Assembly (NCBI RefSeq): GCF_029433515.1
Contig: NZ_JAQTIG010000005.1
Location: 1-64,000 of the forward strand
Direction: 5' to 3'
From: Lactobacillus sp. ESL0679
GTDB taxonomy: Bacteria; Bacillota; Bacilli; Lactobacillales; Lactobacillaceae
Length of the DNA stretch: 64,000 nucleotides
The notes beneath the pieces are model-generated. The model was not told the DNA's origin. It saw only the letters and a list, made by a program, of their open reading frames with translations, and did not search any database. Numbering within the stretch: position 1 is the first letter of the stretch; each line of letters starts with the position of its first letter. The position numbers and the translations under genes are program-made. Positions 33,295-42,789 of this stretch are shown here, in pieces.

Positions 33295-34083
33295 ATGAGT
33301 AATGTGGGAACATCTTTATTAATAGGCCTGATAGGGTTTATGGGACCACTGGACTTTGTTATCGGGTCTAACATGCTAAACAGACCTATCATTTTGGGTC
33401 CATTAGTTGGTCTTGTTTTAGGAAATTTGACACAGGGAATAATCATTGGTGCATCTTTGGAACTAGTCTTTATGGGCGCGATTTCAGTTGGTGCCTATTT
33501 ACCTCCTGATGTTATTGTTGGTGGTGTTTTAGGAACAGCCTTTGCGATTTCTTTGGGTAAAGGTGTTGGTGCCGCAATCGCAATTGCGATGCCAATTGCC
33601 ATGCTTTCGTTAGCGATTGGTAATTTAACAAGTGTCATTTTCCCAGCGATTGCACATATTGGTGATAGATATGCTAAGCAAGGTAAGCCGGGAGGAATTA
33701 CGGCATCATTATGGGGAATTGGTTTAATTGAATGTACTCGTCGGGGAATATTGTGTTTCTTAGGGTACTTCGTTGGTAATGCAGGGATGAAGACATTACT
33801 AGGAATGATTCCACAAAATGTAATTGATGGCCTTCAAGTTGCAGCTAACATGTTGCCTGCTATTGGATTTGCAATTCTATTACAAATGATTATTAACGAT
33901 ACTGTACTACCATATTTCTTCCTTGGATTTTTATTATCGGCTTATCTAAAGGTTCCAGTACTAGGTGTTGCGTTGTTCGGCTTAATCATAGTTGTTGTAA
34001 AACTTCATAACGATAAGAGTAAACCAGCTGTTAGTGCTAATGGATCTGTAGAGGAGGATATTGATGATGACGATGACTTCTAA
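33295..34083 (+). CDS. PTS mannose-family EIIC
   Basis: A 262-residue membrane protein with about seven TM segments. GLIGFMGPLDFVIGSNMLNRPI starts TM1, and the LVLGNLTQGIIIGASLELVFMG segment (about 45-65) is the family signature. ATG 33295 is preceded by GGGAGA. The in-frame ATG at 33280 lies directly on the previous stop and has no ribosome site. The acidic C-terminus EEDIDDDDDF overlaps the EIID start region. Confidence 0.9.
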   Translation: MSNVGTSLLIGLIGFMGPLDFVIGSNMLNRPIILGPLVGLVLGNLTQGIIIGASLELVFMGAISVGAYLPPDVIVGGVLGTAFAISLGKGVGAAIAIAMPIAMLSLAIGNLTSVIFPAIAHIGDRYAKQGKPGGITASLWGIGLIECTRRGILCFLGYFVGNAGMKTLLGMIPQNVIDGLQVAANMLPAIGFAILLQMIINDTVLPYFFLGFLLSAYLKVPVLGVALFGLIIVVVKLHNDKSKPAVSANGSVEEDIDDDDDF

Positions 34084-34894
34084 TGAAAAAAAGGTAACTG
34101 ATAAAGATTTAAGACAGATTATGTGGCGTTCACTTACCATGGAATTTGGTTGGAACTATGAGCGTCAAATGCACTTGGCCTTTGCCTATATGATGGCGCC
34201 ATTAATGAAGAAATTGTATGGCGATGATCAAAAGGAATACGCTGAATCGCTGGAACGACAGATGGAATTCTTTAATTGTACGCCACAATTTGTACCATTT
34301 ATTGGTGGCGTTGTGGCATCAATGGAAGAAGAAAATTCAAAAGAAAAGGATTTTGATGTTTCAACAATTAGTGCAATCAAAACTGCACTGATGGGGCCTC
34401 TATCTGGTATCGGCGATTCATTGTTCTTGGGAACCTTGAGAGTATTAGCAATTGGGATAGCAGCTTCCTTGTCCTTAAAAGGCAATATTTTAGGGCCAAT
34501 ACTATTTTTACTAATCTATAATGTTCCAGCTTATATCGTTAGATATTTCGGTGTAAAGGCTGGTTACAATATGGGTACTAGCTACTTAAATAAAATCCAA
34601 GCTTCTGGACTGATGGACAAGTTTAAGGATGCGGCAGGTATCTTGGGAGTTATGGTTATCGGTGCCATGACGCAAAATATGGTTGTTGTAAAGGTAGTAG
34701 CTAAATTTGGTACTGGTAAAACAGCTACGTCACTTCAAAGCATCTTAGATGGTATTCTTCCAGGACTTTTATCGTTAGTTGTTCTATATATCTTTTATGT
34801 TTTGAACAAGAAAAAAGTTAATGTCCTGTGGCAACTTTTAGGGGCAACTGTTATTGGAGTGTTGCTAACTGTCTGGGGCGTACTTGGAGTTTAG
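34064..34894 (+). CDS. PTS mannose-family EIID
   Basis: About 276 residues. Characteristic N-terminus DKDLRQIMWRSLTMEFGWNYERQMHLAFAYMM, then PFIGGVVASMEEENS and IKTALMGPLSGIGDS (about 102-116), with hydrophobic segments in the second half. Overlaps the EIIC gene by 20 bases. Starts at TTG 34061, ATG 34064 or ATG 34067 are all in frame. GAGGAGG at 34051-34057 favours 34064. Confidence 0.9.
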   Translation: MMTMTSNEKKVTDKDLRQIMWRSLTMEFGWNYERQMHLAFAYMMAPLMKKLYGDDQKEYAESLERQMEFFNCTPQFVPFIGGVVASMEEENSKEKDFDVSTISAIKTALMGPLSGIGDSLFLGTLRVLAIGIAASLSLKGNILGPILFLLIYNVPAYIVRYFGVKAGYNMGTSYLNKIQASGLMDKFKDAAGILGVMVIGAMTQNMVVVKVVAKFGTGKTATSLQSILDGILPGLLSLVVLYIFYVLNKKKVNVLWQLLGATVIGVLLTVWGVLGV

Positions 34895-34929
34895 TGTAAA
34901 AATAATTATTAGTGAAAGAGAGAATAAAA

Positions 34930-35925
34930 ATGCGTAAATTTAACAAACAAGAATTAGTAGACAGTATGAATGGTGCTTTAAAATTAAGACCACAGATTAA
35001 TGAAGTAATTGATCCATTATATAAAAAAGGTATTTCTAATATTTGCTGGTTGGGAATAGGTGGAACTTATGCTTCTGCTATGCAAGCTGTTATTCACATG
35101 AAGGAAAAGACAGCTCTAGAAACTTTTTATCAAAATGCTGCTGAATATATCGTGACAGGTAACAAGAGAATTACTGATAAAACTCTGGTAATTATTTCTT
35201 CAGTTACTGGTAACACCAAGGAAATGGTTGATGCTGTTAAGAAGCTAAATGAAGTTGGTGCGATTGTCTTAGGCTTTATGGATGATCCAAAGGCGAAATT
35301 GGCATCAATGTTAACTTATTGCATTTCTTATCCAGAAAATGAACAATTGAAGTTCTTCATGGTTGGCGACCGTTTGATGTATCTCAATGGCGAATTTCCA
35401 GATTATGATGAATTTTATCAGGAAATGGACAAGCACTTTGCTCAAGATATTGCTGATGTGCAAGAAGGTGCTGATGATTTTGCTAAAGATTTTGCTGAAA
35501 AACACCATGATGATGCAATTCATTACTTTGTTGGTGCCGGCAATCAATGGGGTGCCACTTATTCTTATGCGATGTGCTACTGGGAAGAGCAACACTGGAT
35601 TAGAACTCGTGCAATAGAAGCAGCAGAATTTTTCCACGGGATGTTTGAAATCGTCGACCGTGATACTCCAGTTACTGTTTATGTTGGTGAAGATACACAA
35701 CGTCCTTTGAGCGAAAGAGTTGCAAAATTCTTACCGCAAATTTGTGGCAATTATACAATTATTGATTCGAAAGACTATGATTTGCCTGGAATTTCTGAAA
35801 AGTATCGTGGTACATTGTCACCATTTGTTTTCCATGCAATTAATAATCGGATTGATGTTCATATTGAGCATATTAATCGTCACCCAATGGATATTCGTCG
35901 TTACTATCGCGCCTTACCATACTAA
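34930..35925 (+). CDS. SIS-domain deglycase (FrlB/GfrF-like)
   Basis: A 331-residue two-SIS-domain protein. First SIS: ISNICWLGIGGTYASAMQAV (about 36-55) and VIISSVTGNTKEM (about 91-103). Second: VGAGNQWGATYSYAM (about 198-212). AIEAAEFFHGMFEIVDRDTPV (about 226-246) and the C-terminus NRHPMDIRRYYRALPY closely resemble fructoselysine-6-phosphate deglycase (FrlB), which yields glucose-6-phosphate and lysine. Plain glucosamine-6P deaminase or AgaS-type isomerases usually lack this tail. ATG 34930 chosen with GAAAGAGAG upstream. The in-frame GTG at 34912 has none. Confidence 0.82.
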   Translation: MRKFNKQELVDSMNGALKLRPQINEVIDPLYKKGISNICWLGIGGTYASAMQAVIHMKEKTALETFYQNAAEYIVTGNKRITDKTLVIISSVTGNTKEMVDAVKKLNEVGAIVLGFMDDPKAKLASMLTYCISYPENEQLKFFMVGDRLMYLNGEFPDYDEFYQEMDKHFAQDIADVQEGADDFAKDFAEKHHDDAIHYFVGAGNQWGATYSYAMCYWEEQHWIRTRAIEAAEFFHGMFEIVDRDTPVTVYVGEDTQRPLSERVAKFLPQICGNYTIIDSKDYDLPGISEKYRGTLSPFVFHAINNRIDVHIEHINRHPMDIRRYYRALPY

Positions 35926-35937
35926 TTGGAGGCGAAG

Positions 35938-36351
35938 ATGGTCGGAGTATTAATTTGTACCCATGGTAATTCTGCTCAGGAGTTACTTAAATCAGCCGAG
36001 ATGATTTGTGGTGAACAAAAGAATTGTGAAACTGTTAAATTTGCAGTTGGTGAGTCATTAGATAAATTGCAGGCAGAGCTTGATGAAAAAATTAGTTTGC
36101 TAGATGATACAGTTCTTTGTTTAACAGATCTAAAAGGTGGCACGCCATTTAATACCTTAGTTAGGTTAACTCAAAAATATCCACAAATGGAGATAGTCAC
36201 CGGTGTAAACATTCCAATGTTGTTACAATTATTTATTAATCGCGGACAGATGGCAGTATCTGAACTGGTTGATTCAATTGTTGATGCAGGCAAAGTAGGT
36301 GTATATCGCTATCAGGCTGCTAAACCTGATACTAATGATGAAGATTTTTAA
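35938..36351 (+). CDS. PTS mannose-family EIIA
   Basis: A 137-residue IIA with the phospho-His in VLICTHGNSAQELLKSAEM (His9), followed by the DLKGGTPFNTLVRL motif (about 61-74). ATG 35938 is preceded by TTGGAGG. Last gene of the sigma-54 operon, with a terminator 20 bases on. All four PTS functions are thus encoded here. Confidence 0.93.
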   Translation: MVGVLICTHGNSAQELLKSAEMICGEQKNCETVKFAVGESLDKLQAELDEKISLLDDTVLCLTDLKGGTPFNTLVRLTQKYPQMEIVTGVNIPMLLQLFINRGQMAVSELVDSIVDAGKVGVYRYQAAKPDTNDEDF

Positions 36352-36372
36352 AGAGCAATAAATTTATTTTCT

Positions 36373-36403
36373 AAATCTCGAAGGTAAAACTTCGAGATTT
36401 TTT
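36373..36403 (+). terminator. Terminator of the sigma-54 PTS operon
   Basis: AATCTCGAAG/CTTCGAGATT stem followed by T tract. Confidence 0.88.
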
Positions 36404-36495
36404 GAATGTAACTTTTATTTTTGAACCTGATTGAGTTAAACTTAAATAGTTAAAATAATAAAGTTATTAAAATGTTAAGTATCAAGGAGATAAAA

Positions 36496-37368
36496 ATGTT
36501 ATTTGGCTCAATTGAAGGTGGCGGAACAAAGTTTGTCTGTGCAGTAGGTAATGAAAATTATCAGGTTAAAGATTCAATTTCGTTTCCGACAACAACCCCG
36601 CAAGAAACATTGCAAAAAGCAGCCGATTATTTTAAACAATTTGACATAGCAGCTATTAGTATTGCATCTTTTGGGCCGGTTGAAATTCGGCAAACGGCAG
36701 CTAATTATGGTTATATTACAACCACTCCCAAAAAGGGCTGGCAGAATACAGATTTCGTCGGCTTTATAAAAGAGCAAATAGATGTACCAATCTTTTTCAC
36801 AACTGATGTTAACGGCTCAGCATACGGAGAATATGTCATGTCGCTATTATCTAATGAAGATATTGATTCATTGGTTTATTACACGATTGGAACTGGTGTT
36901 GGCGGTGGTGCGATTATTGATGGTAAACTAGTTGGTTCTTTGGGGCATCCTGAAATGGGCCACGTTTTACTTAAGCGCCATCCTAATGATTTAGAATTTA
37001 AGGGTGTATGCCCATATCATCATGATTGCCTTGAGGGACTTGTTTCTGGGCCAACATTTGAAGCACGCTTAAATAAAAAAGGCAAGGATGTGCCATTAAC
37101 CGATCCCGTATGGGACATTATGAGTTATTACGTGGCGCAAGCGGTTTTGCAGGTGACGTTAATCTTACGACCAGATAAGGTAGTCTTTGGTGGCGGGGTA
37201 ACTAGCGAAGCATTTTTGCAAAAAGTCCGCCGTGATTTTGCCCAAATGCTAAATGGGTATGTTAATGTGCCAGATTTGGATAAGTATATTGTAATGCCGG
37301 CAATTGCTGGTAATGGCTCGGCAACAGTGGGTAATTTTGCCTTGGCTAAACGCTTGTTAAAAGAGTAG
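36496..37368 (+). CDS. scrK: ROK-family fructokinase
   Basis: A 290-residue ROK kinase, phosphorylating fructose or a related hexose. ATP site GSIEGGGTKFVCAVG (about 4-18), GTGVGGGAIIDGKLVGSLGHPEMGH (about 136-160), and the zinc-binding Cys/His cluster CPYHHDCLEG (about 172-181), as in ScrK/BRK-type fructokinases. ATG 36496 has AAGGAGAT 7 bases before it. The upstream in-frame ATG at 36472 does not. Own transcription unit. No sucrose PTS is adjacent. Confidence 0.9.
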   Translation: MLFGSIEGGGTKFVCAVGNENYQVKDSISFPTTTPQETLQKAADYFKQFDIAAISIASFGPVEIRQTAANYGYITTTPKKGWQNTDFVGFIKEQIDVPIFFTTDVNGSAYGEYVMSLLSNEDIDSLVYYTIGTGVGGGAIIDGKLVGSLGHPEMGHVLLKRHPNDLEFKGVCPYHHDCLEGLVSGPTFEARLNKKGKDVPLTDPVWDIMSYYVAQAVLQVTLILRPDKVVFGGGVTSEAFLQKVRRDFAQMLNGYVNVPDLDKYIVMPAIAGNGSATVGNFALAKRLLKE

Positions 37369-37458
37369 TATTTTCATCAAAAATATATTGCCTTTTTGAT
37401 AAATGTACCTATAATGTATGTATAAAAATATTTTTAATAAAAGTTGAAGGTGATATTT

Positions 37459-37677
37459 ATGAATAATATGTTGATAGGAATCGTTTTTGGTATATTGTTA
37501 CTTTGTGCTGGCGTTTGGGAAGCTTTTGCAATGCATAAAAATATTGGTTTTAATAAAACTCATGCTAGCAAAGAGACTTCGTCATTTTTGCTGTGGTCTT
37601 ACTGGATGGAGCTAGTCTTTAGTATCGTATTCATCGTTGGCGGTATTGTAATGCTGATTGGTTCAGTATTAGCTTAA
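37459..37677 (+). CDS. Small membrane protein, unknown function
   Basis: 72 residues. TM1 about residues 4-24 (IGIVFGILLLCAGVWEAFAMH), polar loop with KNIGFNKTHASKETS, TM2 about 47-70. GAAGGTGAT stands 6-14 bases before ATG 37459. I do not recognise the family. It is probably monocistronic between the fructokinase and an orphan PTS IIA. Confidence 0.65.
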   Translation: MNNMLIGIVFGILLLCAGVWEAFAMHKNIGFNKTHASKETSSFLLWSYWMELVFSIVFIVGGIVMLIGSVLA

Positions 37678-37784
37678 GACTAAAATATATTTTATAAAGA
37701 ATTTAAACTTTAGCAATCTTCTTAAAGGGTATAATGGATTAAATAGCTTGCTTGTGAATAATGATATATGTTATTAATGAACAG

Positions 37785-37812
37785 TTTACTTATTTTTTGC
37801 AAGCGCTATAAT
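37785..37812 (+). promoter_or_regulatory. Promoter with cre site before the orphan IIA
   Basis: TTTACT (37785-37790), 16-bp spacer, TATAAT (37807-37812). A cre-like TGCAAGCGCTATAA (37798-37811) overlaps the -10, so CcpA repression is likely. Confidence 0.65.
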
Positions 37813-37858
37813 TAAAACATAAAACTTAATATTTAATACATTTTAGGAGACTAATGAG

Positions 37859-38245
37859 ATGGCTGAAGAAAAAAATACTGCTAAAGAAGAAACCCCAGAA
37901 GACCAGGAACAAGCAACGTTAATGGCAGCGATGGGCTTGATTGCTAATGGTGGTAATGCCAAAAGTTTAGCATTTGAAGCAATTCGCGCTGCTAAAAAAG
38001 GTGATATTGATACTGCCAGATCGAAGTTAAAGGAAGCTGATGATTCCTTACTTCAGGCGCATAATTCACAAACAGATATGTTAACTAAGGAAGCACAAGG
38101 CAAGCATACACATGTTACTTTGCTAGTTGTCCATTCACAAGACCACTTGATGAATGCCATTACTTTTAGAGATTTGGCAGGAGAAATGGTAGATTTGTAT
38201 GAAAAGTTGTACAAAGCTAATGCGTTAGAAAAAGATGGTGAATAA
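37859..38245 (+). CDS. PTS Lac-family EIIA, stand-alone
   Basis: A 128-residue IIA with an acidic N-terminal extension (about 20 residues, EEKNTAKEETPEDQEQ), then the helical domain with LLVVHSQDHLM (phospho-His about residue 98). No EIIB or EIIC is adjacent. The nearest Lac-type IIB/IIC pair without a IIA is at 41909-44142, so this protein may serve that permease or several. ATG 37859 follows AGGAGAC. Confidence 0.88.
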   Translation: MAEEKNTAKEETPEDQEQATLMAAMGLIANGGNAKSLAFEAIRAAKKGDIDTARSKLKEADDSLLQAHNSQTDMLTKEAQGKHTHVTLLVVHSQDHLMNAITFRDLAGEMVDLYEKLYKANALEKDGE

Positions 38246-38250
38246 TCTTG

Positions 38251-38282
38251 ATACAAAAGAGGCCTAGCAGGTCTTTTTTGTA
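38251..38282 (+). terminator. Probable terminator after the orphan IIA
   Basis: Imperfect hairpin (AAAAGA..CCT / AGG..TCTTTT) with T6, 6 bases after the stop codon. Confidence 0.55.
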
Positions 38283-38662
38283 TGATAATATAACTATTTC
38301 TAAGAGCTGCAAGAAAAGAACATTTTCAATGATTGCAAAGATTTTTCTAGTTTTTGCTATTTGTTTATTAGGAAAGTAGATTTAGATATGTTGTATAAAC
38401 AACAGGAAGTAATAGAAAAATAATAAAAGACTGTAAACTAAAATTGAGGTTTACAGCCTTTTTAGATCTGTTAGATAAATAGCATTATTTAGCAGTTTGA
38501 ATTAAGGTGAGAGTGTTGATATATAATTTGCAAAAATCACAAGTATTCATTGGTTATTTGTAGTTGGTGATAATTTAGAGTCTACAGTAGTAAGTACAGT
38601 TTTCACTTTAAATAAAGCTAAAGCATTTATAATTCTTCTAAAAATAAAGTATTTTTTTACTG
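38283..38662. other. Intergenic region with a second hairpin
   Basis: No supported gene. It contains a strong terminator-like hairpin at 38424-38464 (CTGTAAAC/GTTTACAG with A and T tracts). No gene that it would end is evident in the 140 bases upstream, so a short untranslated RNA or a back-up terminator is possible. Confidence 0.45.
38424..38464. terminator. Isolated terminator-like hairpin
   Basis: AAAAGACTGTAAAC / GTTTACAGCCTTTTT with a 9-base loop. Confidence 0.7.
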
Positions 38663-38691
38663 TTGTAAATAGCTTGCTAAGAATATATAAT
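38663..38691 (+). promoter_or_regulatory. Promoter of the DASS transporter
   Basis: TTGTAA (38663-38668), 17-bp spacer, TATAAT (38686-38691), 48 bases before the ATG. Confidence 0.72.
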
Positions 38692-38738
38692 ATTTTACGT
38701 TAGAAATTAATTTACTCACAATTTTAAAGAGAGGAACT

Positions 38739-40205
38739 ATGAAAACTTTAGAAAAAGTACATTATCAAGGATTTATTTGGCCCTTAATTGTTGGCGTTAT
38801 CTTGTGGTGTATTACGCCGTGGCGACCAACAGGATTAACGCCGCAAGCTTGGGAAATGTTTGCTATTTTTGTGGCAACAATTGTTGGTTGTATTACTAAA
38901 CCTCTGCCAATTGGTGGGACTACTTTGACTGGTTTGGTAGTTATGGTGTTAGCTGGTTTAGCCCCAATTAATAATGTGGTTAATCCCAAAACTGGCGTAA
39001 TAACTAAAGGTATTTTGAGTGCTTTTAGTAATTCAGCAGCGTGGTTAATTGCTATGGCCTTTATTATGGCTTATGGTATTACTAAGACTGGTTTGGGTAA
39101 CCGCATTGCCTATTGGATGATTGAACGCTTTGGTAAAAAGTCATTGGGTATTGGTTATGCAATTACGGGTCTAGAATTAATTTTGGGTGCTTTGATTCCA
39201 TCAAATAGTGCAAGAACTGGTGGTGTTGTTTGGCCGCTAACAAAATCAATTTCGGAAAGCTATGATTCTAAGCCAAATGATTCGTCACGTAAGAAGATAG
39301 GCTCGTATATTGATTTGGTTGCTTTTCATGCCAATATTTTATCTACGGCATTATTTTTAACAGGTGCGGCAGCAAATGTGGTTGCACAGCAAATGGCGGC
39401 ACAAAAAGGCTACCAAATGACCTGGGCTAGTTGGTTTATTGTTGCAATTGTTCCAGTAGCAATTGCAGCAATTATTGTTCCGTGGCTTTTATATAAGATA
39501 TACCCACCAGAAATTAAAGAAACACCGAATGCTAAACAATGGGCTAAAGATAATTTGATAAAAATGGGTAAGGTAACAGTTCCTGAAAAAATTATGGCTG
39601 CTGTTTTTGCTTTGTCAATCTTATTATGGATTTTATCAGGAATTATCAAGGTTCCACAATTAGATGCAACTTTTGTTGCCTTTTTAGCAGTTACATTATT
39701 GTTGTTAACCGGTGTTTTAACGGCGCAAGATATTTTTAATCAAGCAGGTGCTTGGAATATTCTGGTCTGGTTGTCCATCTTAGTCTTTATGGCAGGAAAA
39801 TTAATTTCATTTGGTTTTATTGCCTGGTTTTCGAAGAGCATTCAAATGAGTTTACATGGAATTAGTTGGGGCGTTGTCCTAGTTATCTTGGTTTTAGTAA
39901 TGTTCTATACACATTATTTCTTTGCCAGCGGTACAGCTCATGTGACAGCTTTGTATTTACCGTTCTTGTCAGTAGCAGTTGCAACTGGCGCACCATTGCC
40001 ACTAGCTGCAATGTTATTGGCTTTTACGACGGTAATTAACAATTCATCGACGCATTATGCTAATCCATCAGCATCAATTTTAGCAACAACAGGCTATGTT
40101 ACTCAGGGAGAATGGTGGAAGAATAACTTTATCATTGGTCTTGTCTATTTAGTAATCTTTGGTGTAATTGGCACATTATGGATGAAAGTTTTGGGTATGT
40201 GGTAA
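38739..40205 (+). CDS. DASS-family anion (dicarboxylate/citrate) transporter
   Basis: A 488-residue divalent anion:sodium symporter family protein with about 12 hydrophobic segments. TKPLPIGGTTLTGL (about 48-61), the first SNT-like motif LIPSNSARTGGVVWPL (about 152-167) and the second region TTVINNSSTHYANPSASILA (about 430-449) mark the two substrate loops. By family it imports or exchanges succinate, malate, citrate or tartrate. GAGAGGA precedes the ATG. No organic-acid enzyme genes are adjacent, so the substrate stays open. Confidence 0.87.
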   Translation: MKTLEKVHYQGFIWPLIVGVILWCITPWRPTGLTPQAWEMFAIFVATIVGCITKPLPIGGTTLTGLVVMVLAGLAPINNVVNPKTGVITKGILSAFSNSAAWLIAMAFIMAYGITKTGLGNRIAYWMIERFGKKSLGIGYAITGLELILGALIPSNSARTGGVVWPLTKSISESYDSKPNDSSRKKIGSYIDLVAFHANILSTALFLTGAAANVVAQQMAAQKGYQMTWASWFIVAIVPVAIAAIIVPWLLYKIYPPEIKETPNAKQWAKDNLIKMGKVTVPEKIMAAVFALSILLWILSGIIKVPQLDATFVAFLAVTLLLLTGVLTAQDIFNQAGAWNILVWLSILVFMAGKLISFGFIAWFSKSIQMSLHGISWGVVLVILVLVMFYTHYFFASGTAHVTALYLPFLSVAVATGAPLPLAAMLLAFTTVINNSSTHYANPSASILATTGYVTQGEWWKNNFIIGLVYLVIFGVIGTLWMKVLGMW

Positions 40206-40216
40206 AAAATAACGAT

Positions 40217-40260
40217 AAAAAATAGGATTTACATATGAGTACGTAAATCCTATTTTTTAT
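40217..40260. terminator. Bidirectional terminator
   Basis: AAATAGGATTTAC/GTAAATCCTATTT stem with A and T tracts, between the DASS gene and the convergent 6-phospho-beta-glucosidase. Confidence 0.88.
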
Positions 40261-40268
40261 TTAAATAA

Positions 40269-41729
<1,461 letters not shown>

Positions 41730-41747
41730 TTAATAATTTTAATCAGT

Positions 41748-41761
41748 TAATAACGCTTACA
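41748..41761 (-). promoter_or_regulatory. cre site before the 6-phospho-beta-glucosidase
   Basis: Minus-strand TGTAAGCGTTATTA matches the cre consensus at 13 of 14 positions, 30 bases from the start codon. Confidence 0.7.
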
Positions 41762-41832
41762 ATTAGCATTGTATAATAAAGGCTTATGTTTTCAAGATTA
41801 TCTTTTAAGATAAATAAAAAATTAATATTTAT

Positions 41833-41860
41833 TTGCACTTTTTTGAAAACGTTTTATAAT
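41833..41860 (+). promoter_or_regulatory. Promoter with cre-like spacer before PTS EIIB
   Basis: TTGCAC (41833-41838), 16-bp spacer, TATAAT (41855-41860). TGAAAACGTTTTAT (41843-41856) in the spacer is a degenerate cre. Confidence 0.7.
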
Positions 41861-41908
41861 ATATTGCATAGAACAATATCTATAGGATACATTTTAGGGG
41901 GAAATATT

Positions 41909-42244
41909 ATGGCAGAACAAACTATTATGCTGAATTGTGCAGCAGGAATGAGTACATCATTGTTGGTAACTAAGATGCAGGAAGCAGCAAAAAAGCAGGG
42001 CATTGATGCAAAAATTTTTGCATGTCCAGCATCAGAAGCACCTCAGCATTTAGACCAAGAAACTATTGATTGCTTATTGTTAGGGCCGCAAGTTCGTTAT
42101 ATGGAAGATGACATGAAAGGCAAGGTTAAAGGCAAGGGCAAAGATGGCAAGGATGTTCCTGTTGCTGTAATTGATATGCAAGCTTATGGCATGATGAATG
42201 GTGAAAAAGTTCTTAAGCAAGCCGAAGACTTGATTAACGGTTAG
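41909..42244 (+). CDS. PTS Lac-family (cellobiose-type) EIIB
   Basis: A 111-residue IIB. The phospho-Cys is in TIMLNCAAGMSTSLL (Cys10) and LLLGPQVRYM (about 51-60) follows. A lysine-rich insert KGKVKGKGKDGKD replaces the usual short loop. I chose ATG 41909 (TAGGGGGAAAT upstream) over the upstream in-frame ATG at 41786, which would add an implausible basic-hydrophobic leader reading through the promoter. Confidence 0.9.
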   Translation: MAEQTIMLNCAAGMSTSLLVTKMQEAAKKQGIDAKIFACPASEAPQHLDQETIDCLLLGPQVRYMEDDMKGKVKGKGKDGKDVPVAVIDMQAYGMMNGEKVLKQAEDLING

Positions 42245-42257
42245 AGGTTTAGATAGG

Positions 42258-42752
42258 ATGGCCAATGAAAAGGATGAAATAGCTCGTAAAAAATATGAAG
42301 ATAATTTGAAATATCTTTATTTTAGTCGGTATCTAATGTTAAGATATTCGGTCACTGCATATTTGTTTACAAACATATTTTGGCTGATTTTTTCATTACC
42401 ATATAAAAAGCTAGTTGGAATTATCACTGCCGCAATAATGACAATTTTTGTGGCGATAGCGGCTATTGAACAGCTAAGTAAAATGCATAATCATGACTTA
42501 GATGTGCCGATAACCAGAGTCTATTTTTGGATTCAAATCATTGTAAATGTCTTGCTGATTGTTTTGTTAGAGCTTCCAATAGGAAAGTATTTTTTCCCGT
42601 TTGTTTCTGATCAAAGCAGCAAGGTACTAATTCTTACCATTTTACTAGTTGGGATAGTCCTTGCTTGTTGTTGTGAAGTACGAATTAAAAACATCATTAA
42701 AGGAAAAGATCGATATGCCAAGGTAATCACAACATTTAAAAAGAATAATTAA
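42258..42752 (+). CDS. Four-TM membrane protein inside the PTS locus
   Basis: 164 residues with about four hydrophobic segments (roughly 30-48, 52-70, 88-105, 122-141). A charged N-terminus (MANEKDEIARKKYEDN) and a Lys-rich C-terminus face the cytosol by the positive-inside rule. It lies between EIIB and EIIC with 13- and 37-base gaps, so it belongs to the operon, but it matches no PTS domain I know. It may be an accessory or regulatory subunit. Confidence 0.75.
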   Translation: MANEKDEIARKKYEDNLKYLYFSRYLMLRYSVTAYLFTNIFWLIFSLPYKKLVGIITAAIMTIFVAIAAIEQLSKMHNHDLDVPITRVYFWIQIIVNVLLIVLLELPIGKYFFPFVSDQSSKVLILTILLVGIVLACCCEVRIKNIIKGKDRYAKVITTFKKNN

Positions 42753-42789
42753 GGCCAAATAAGGGCTTTACTGTTAGGAGGAAAACTTT

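Noticed and set aside
38329-38379. A 16-codon hydrophobic ORF (MIAKIFLVFAICLLGK).
   Set aside because: No ribosome binding site and no conserved context. Such short AT-rich frames arise by chance.
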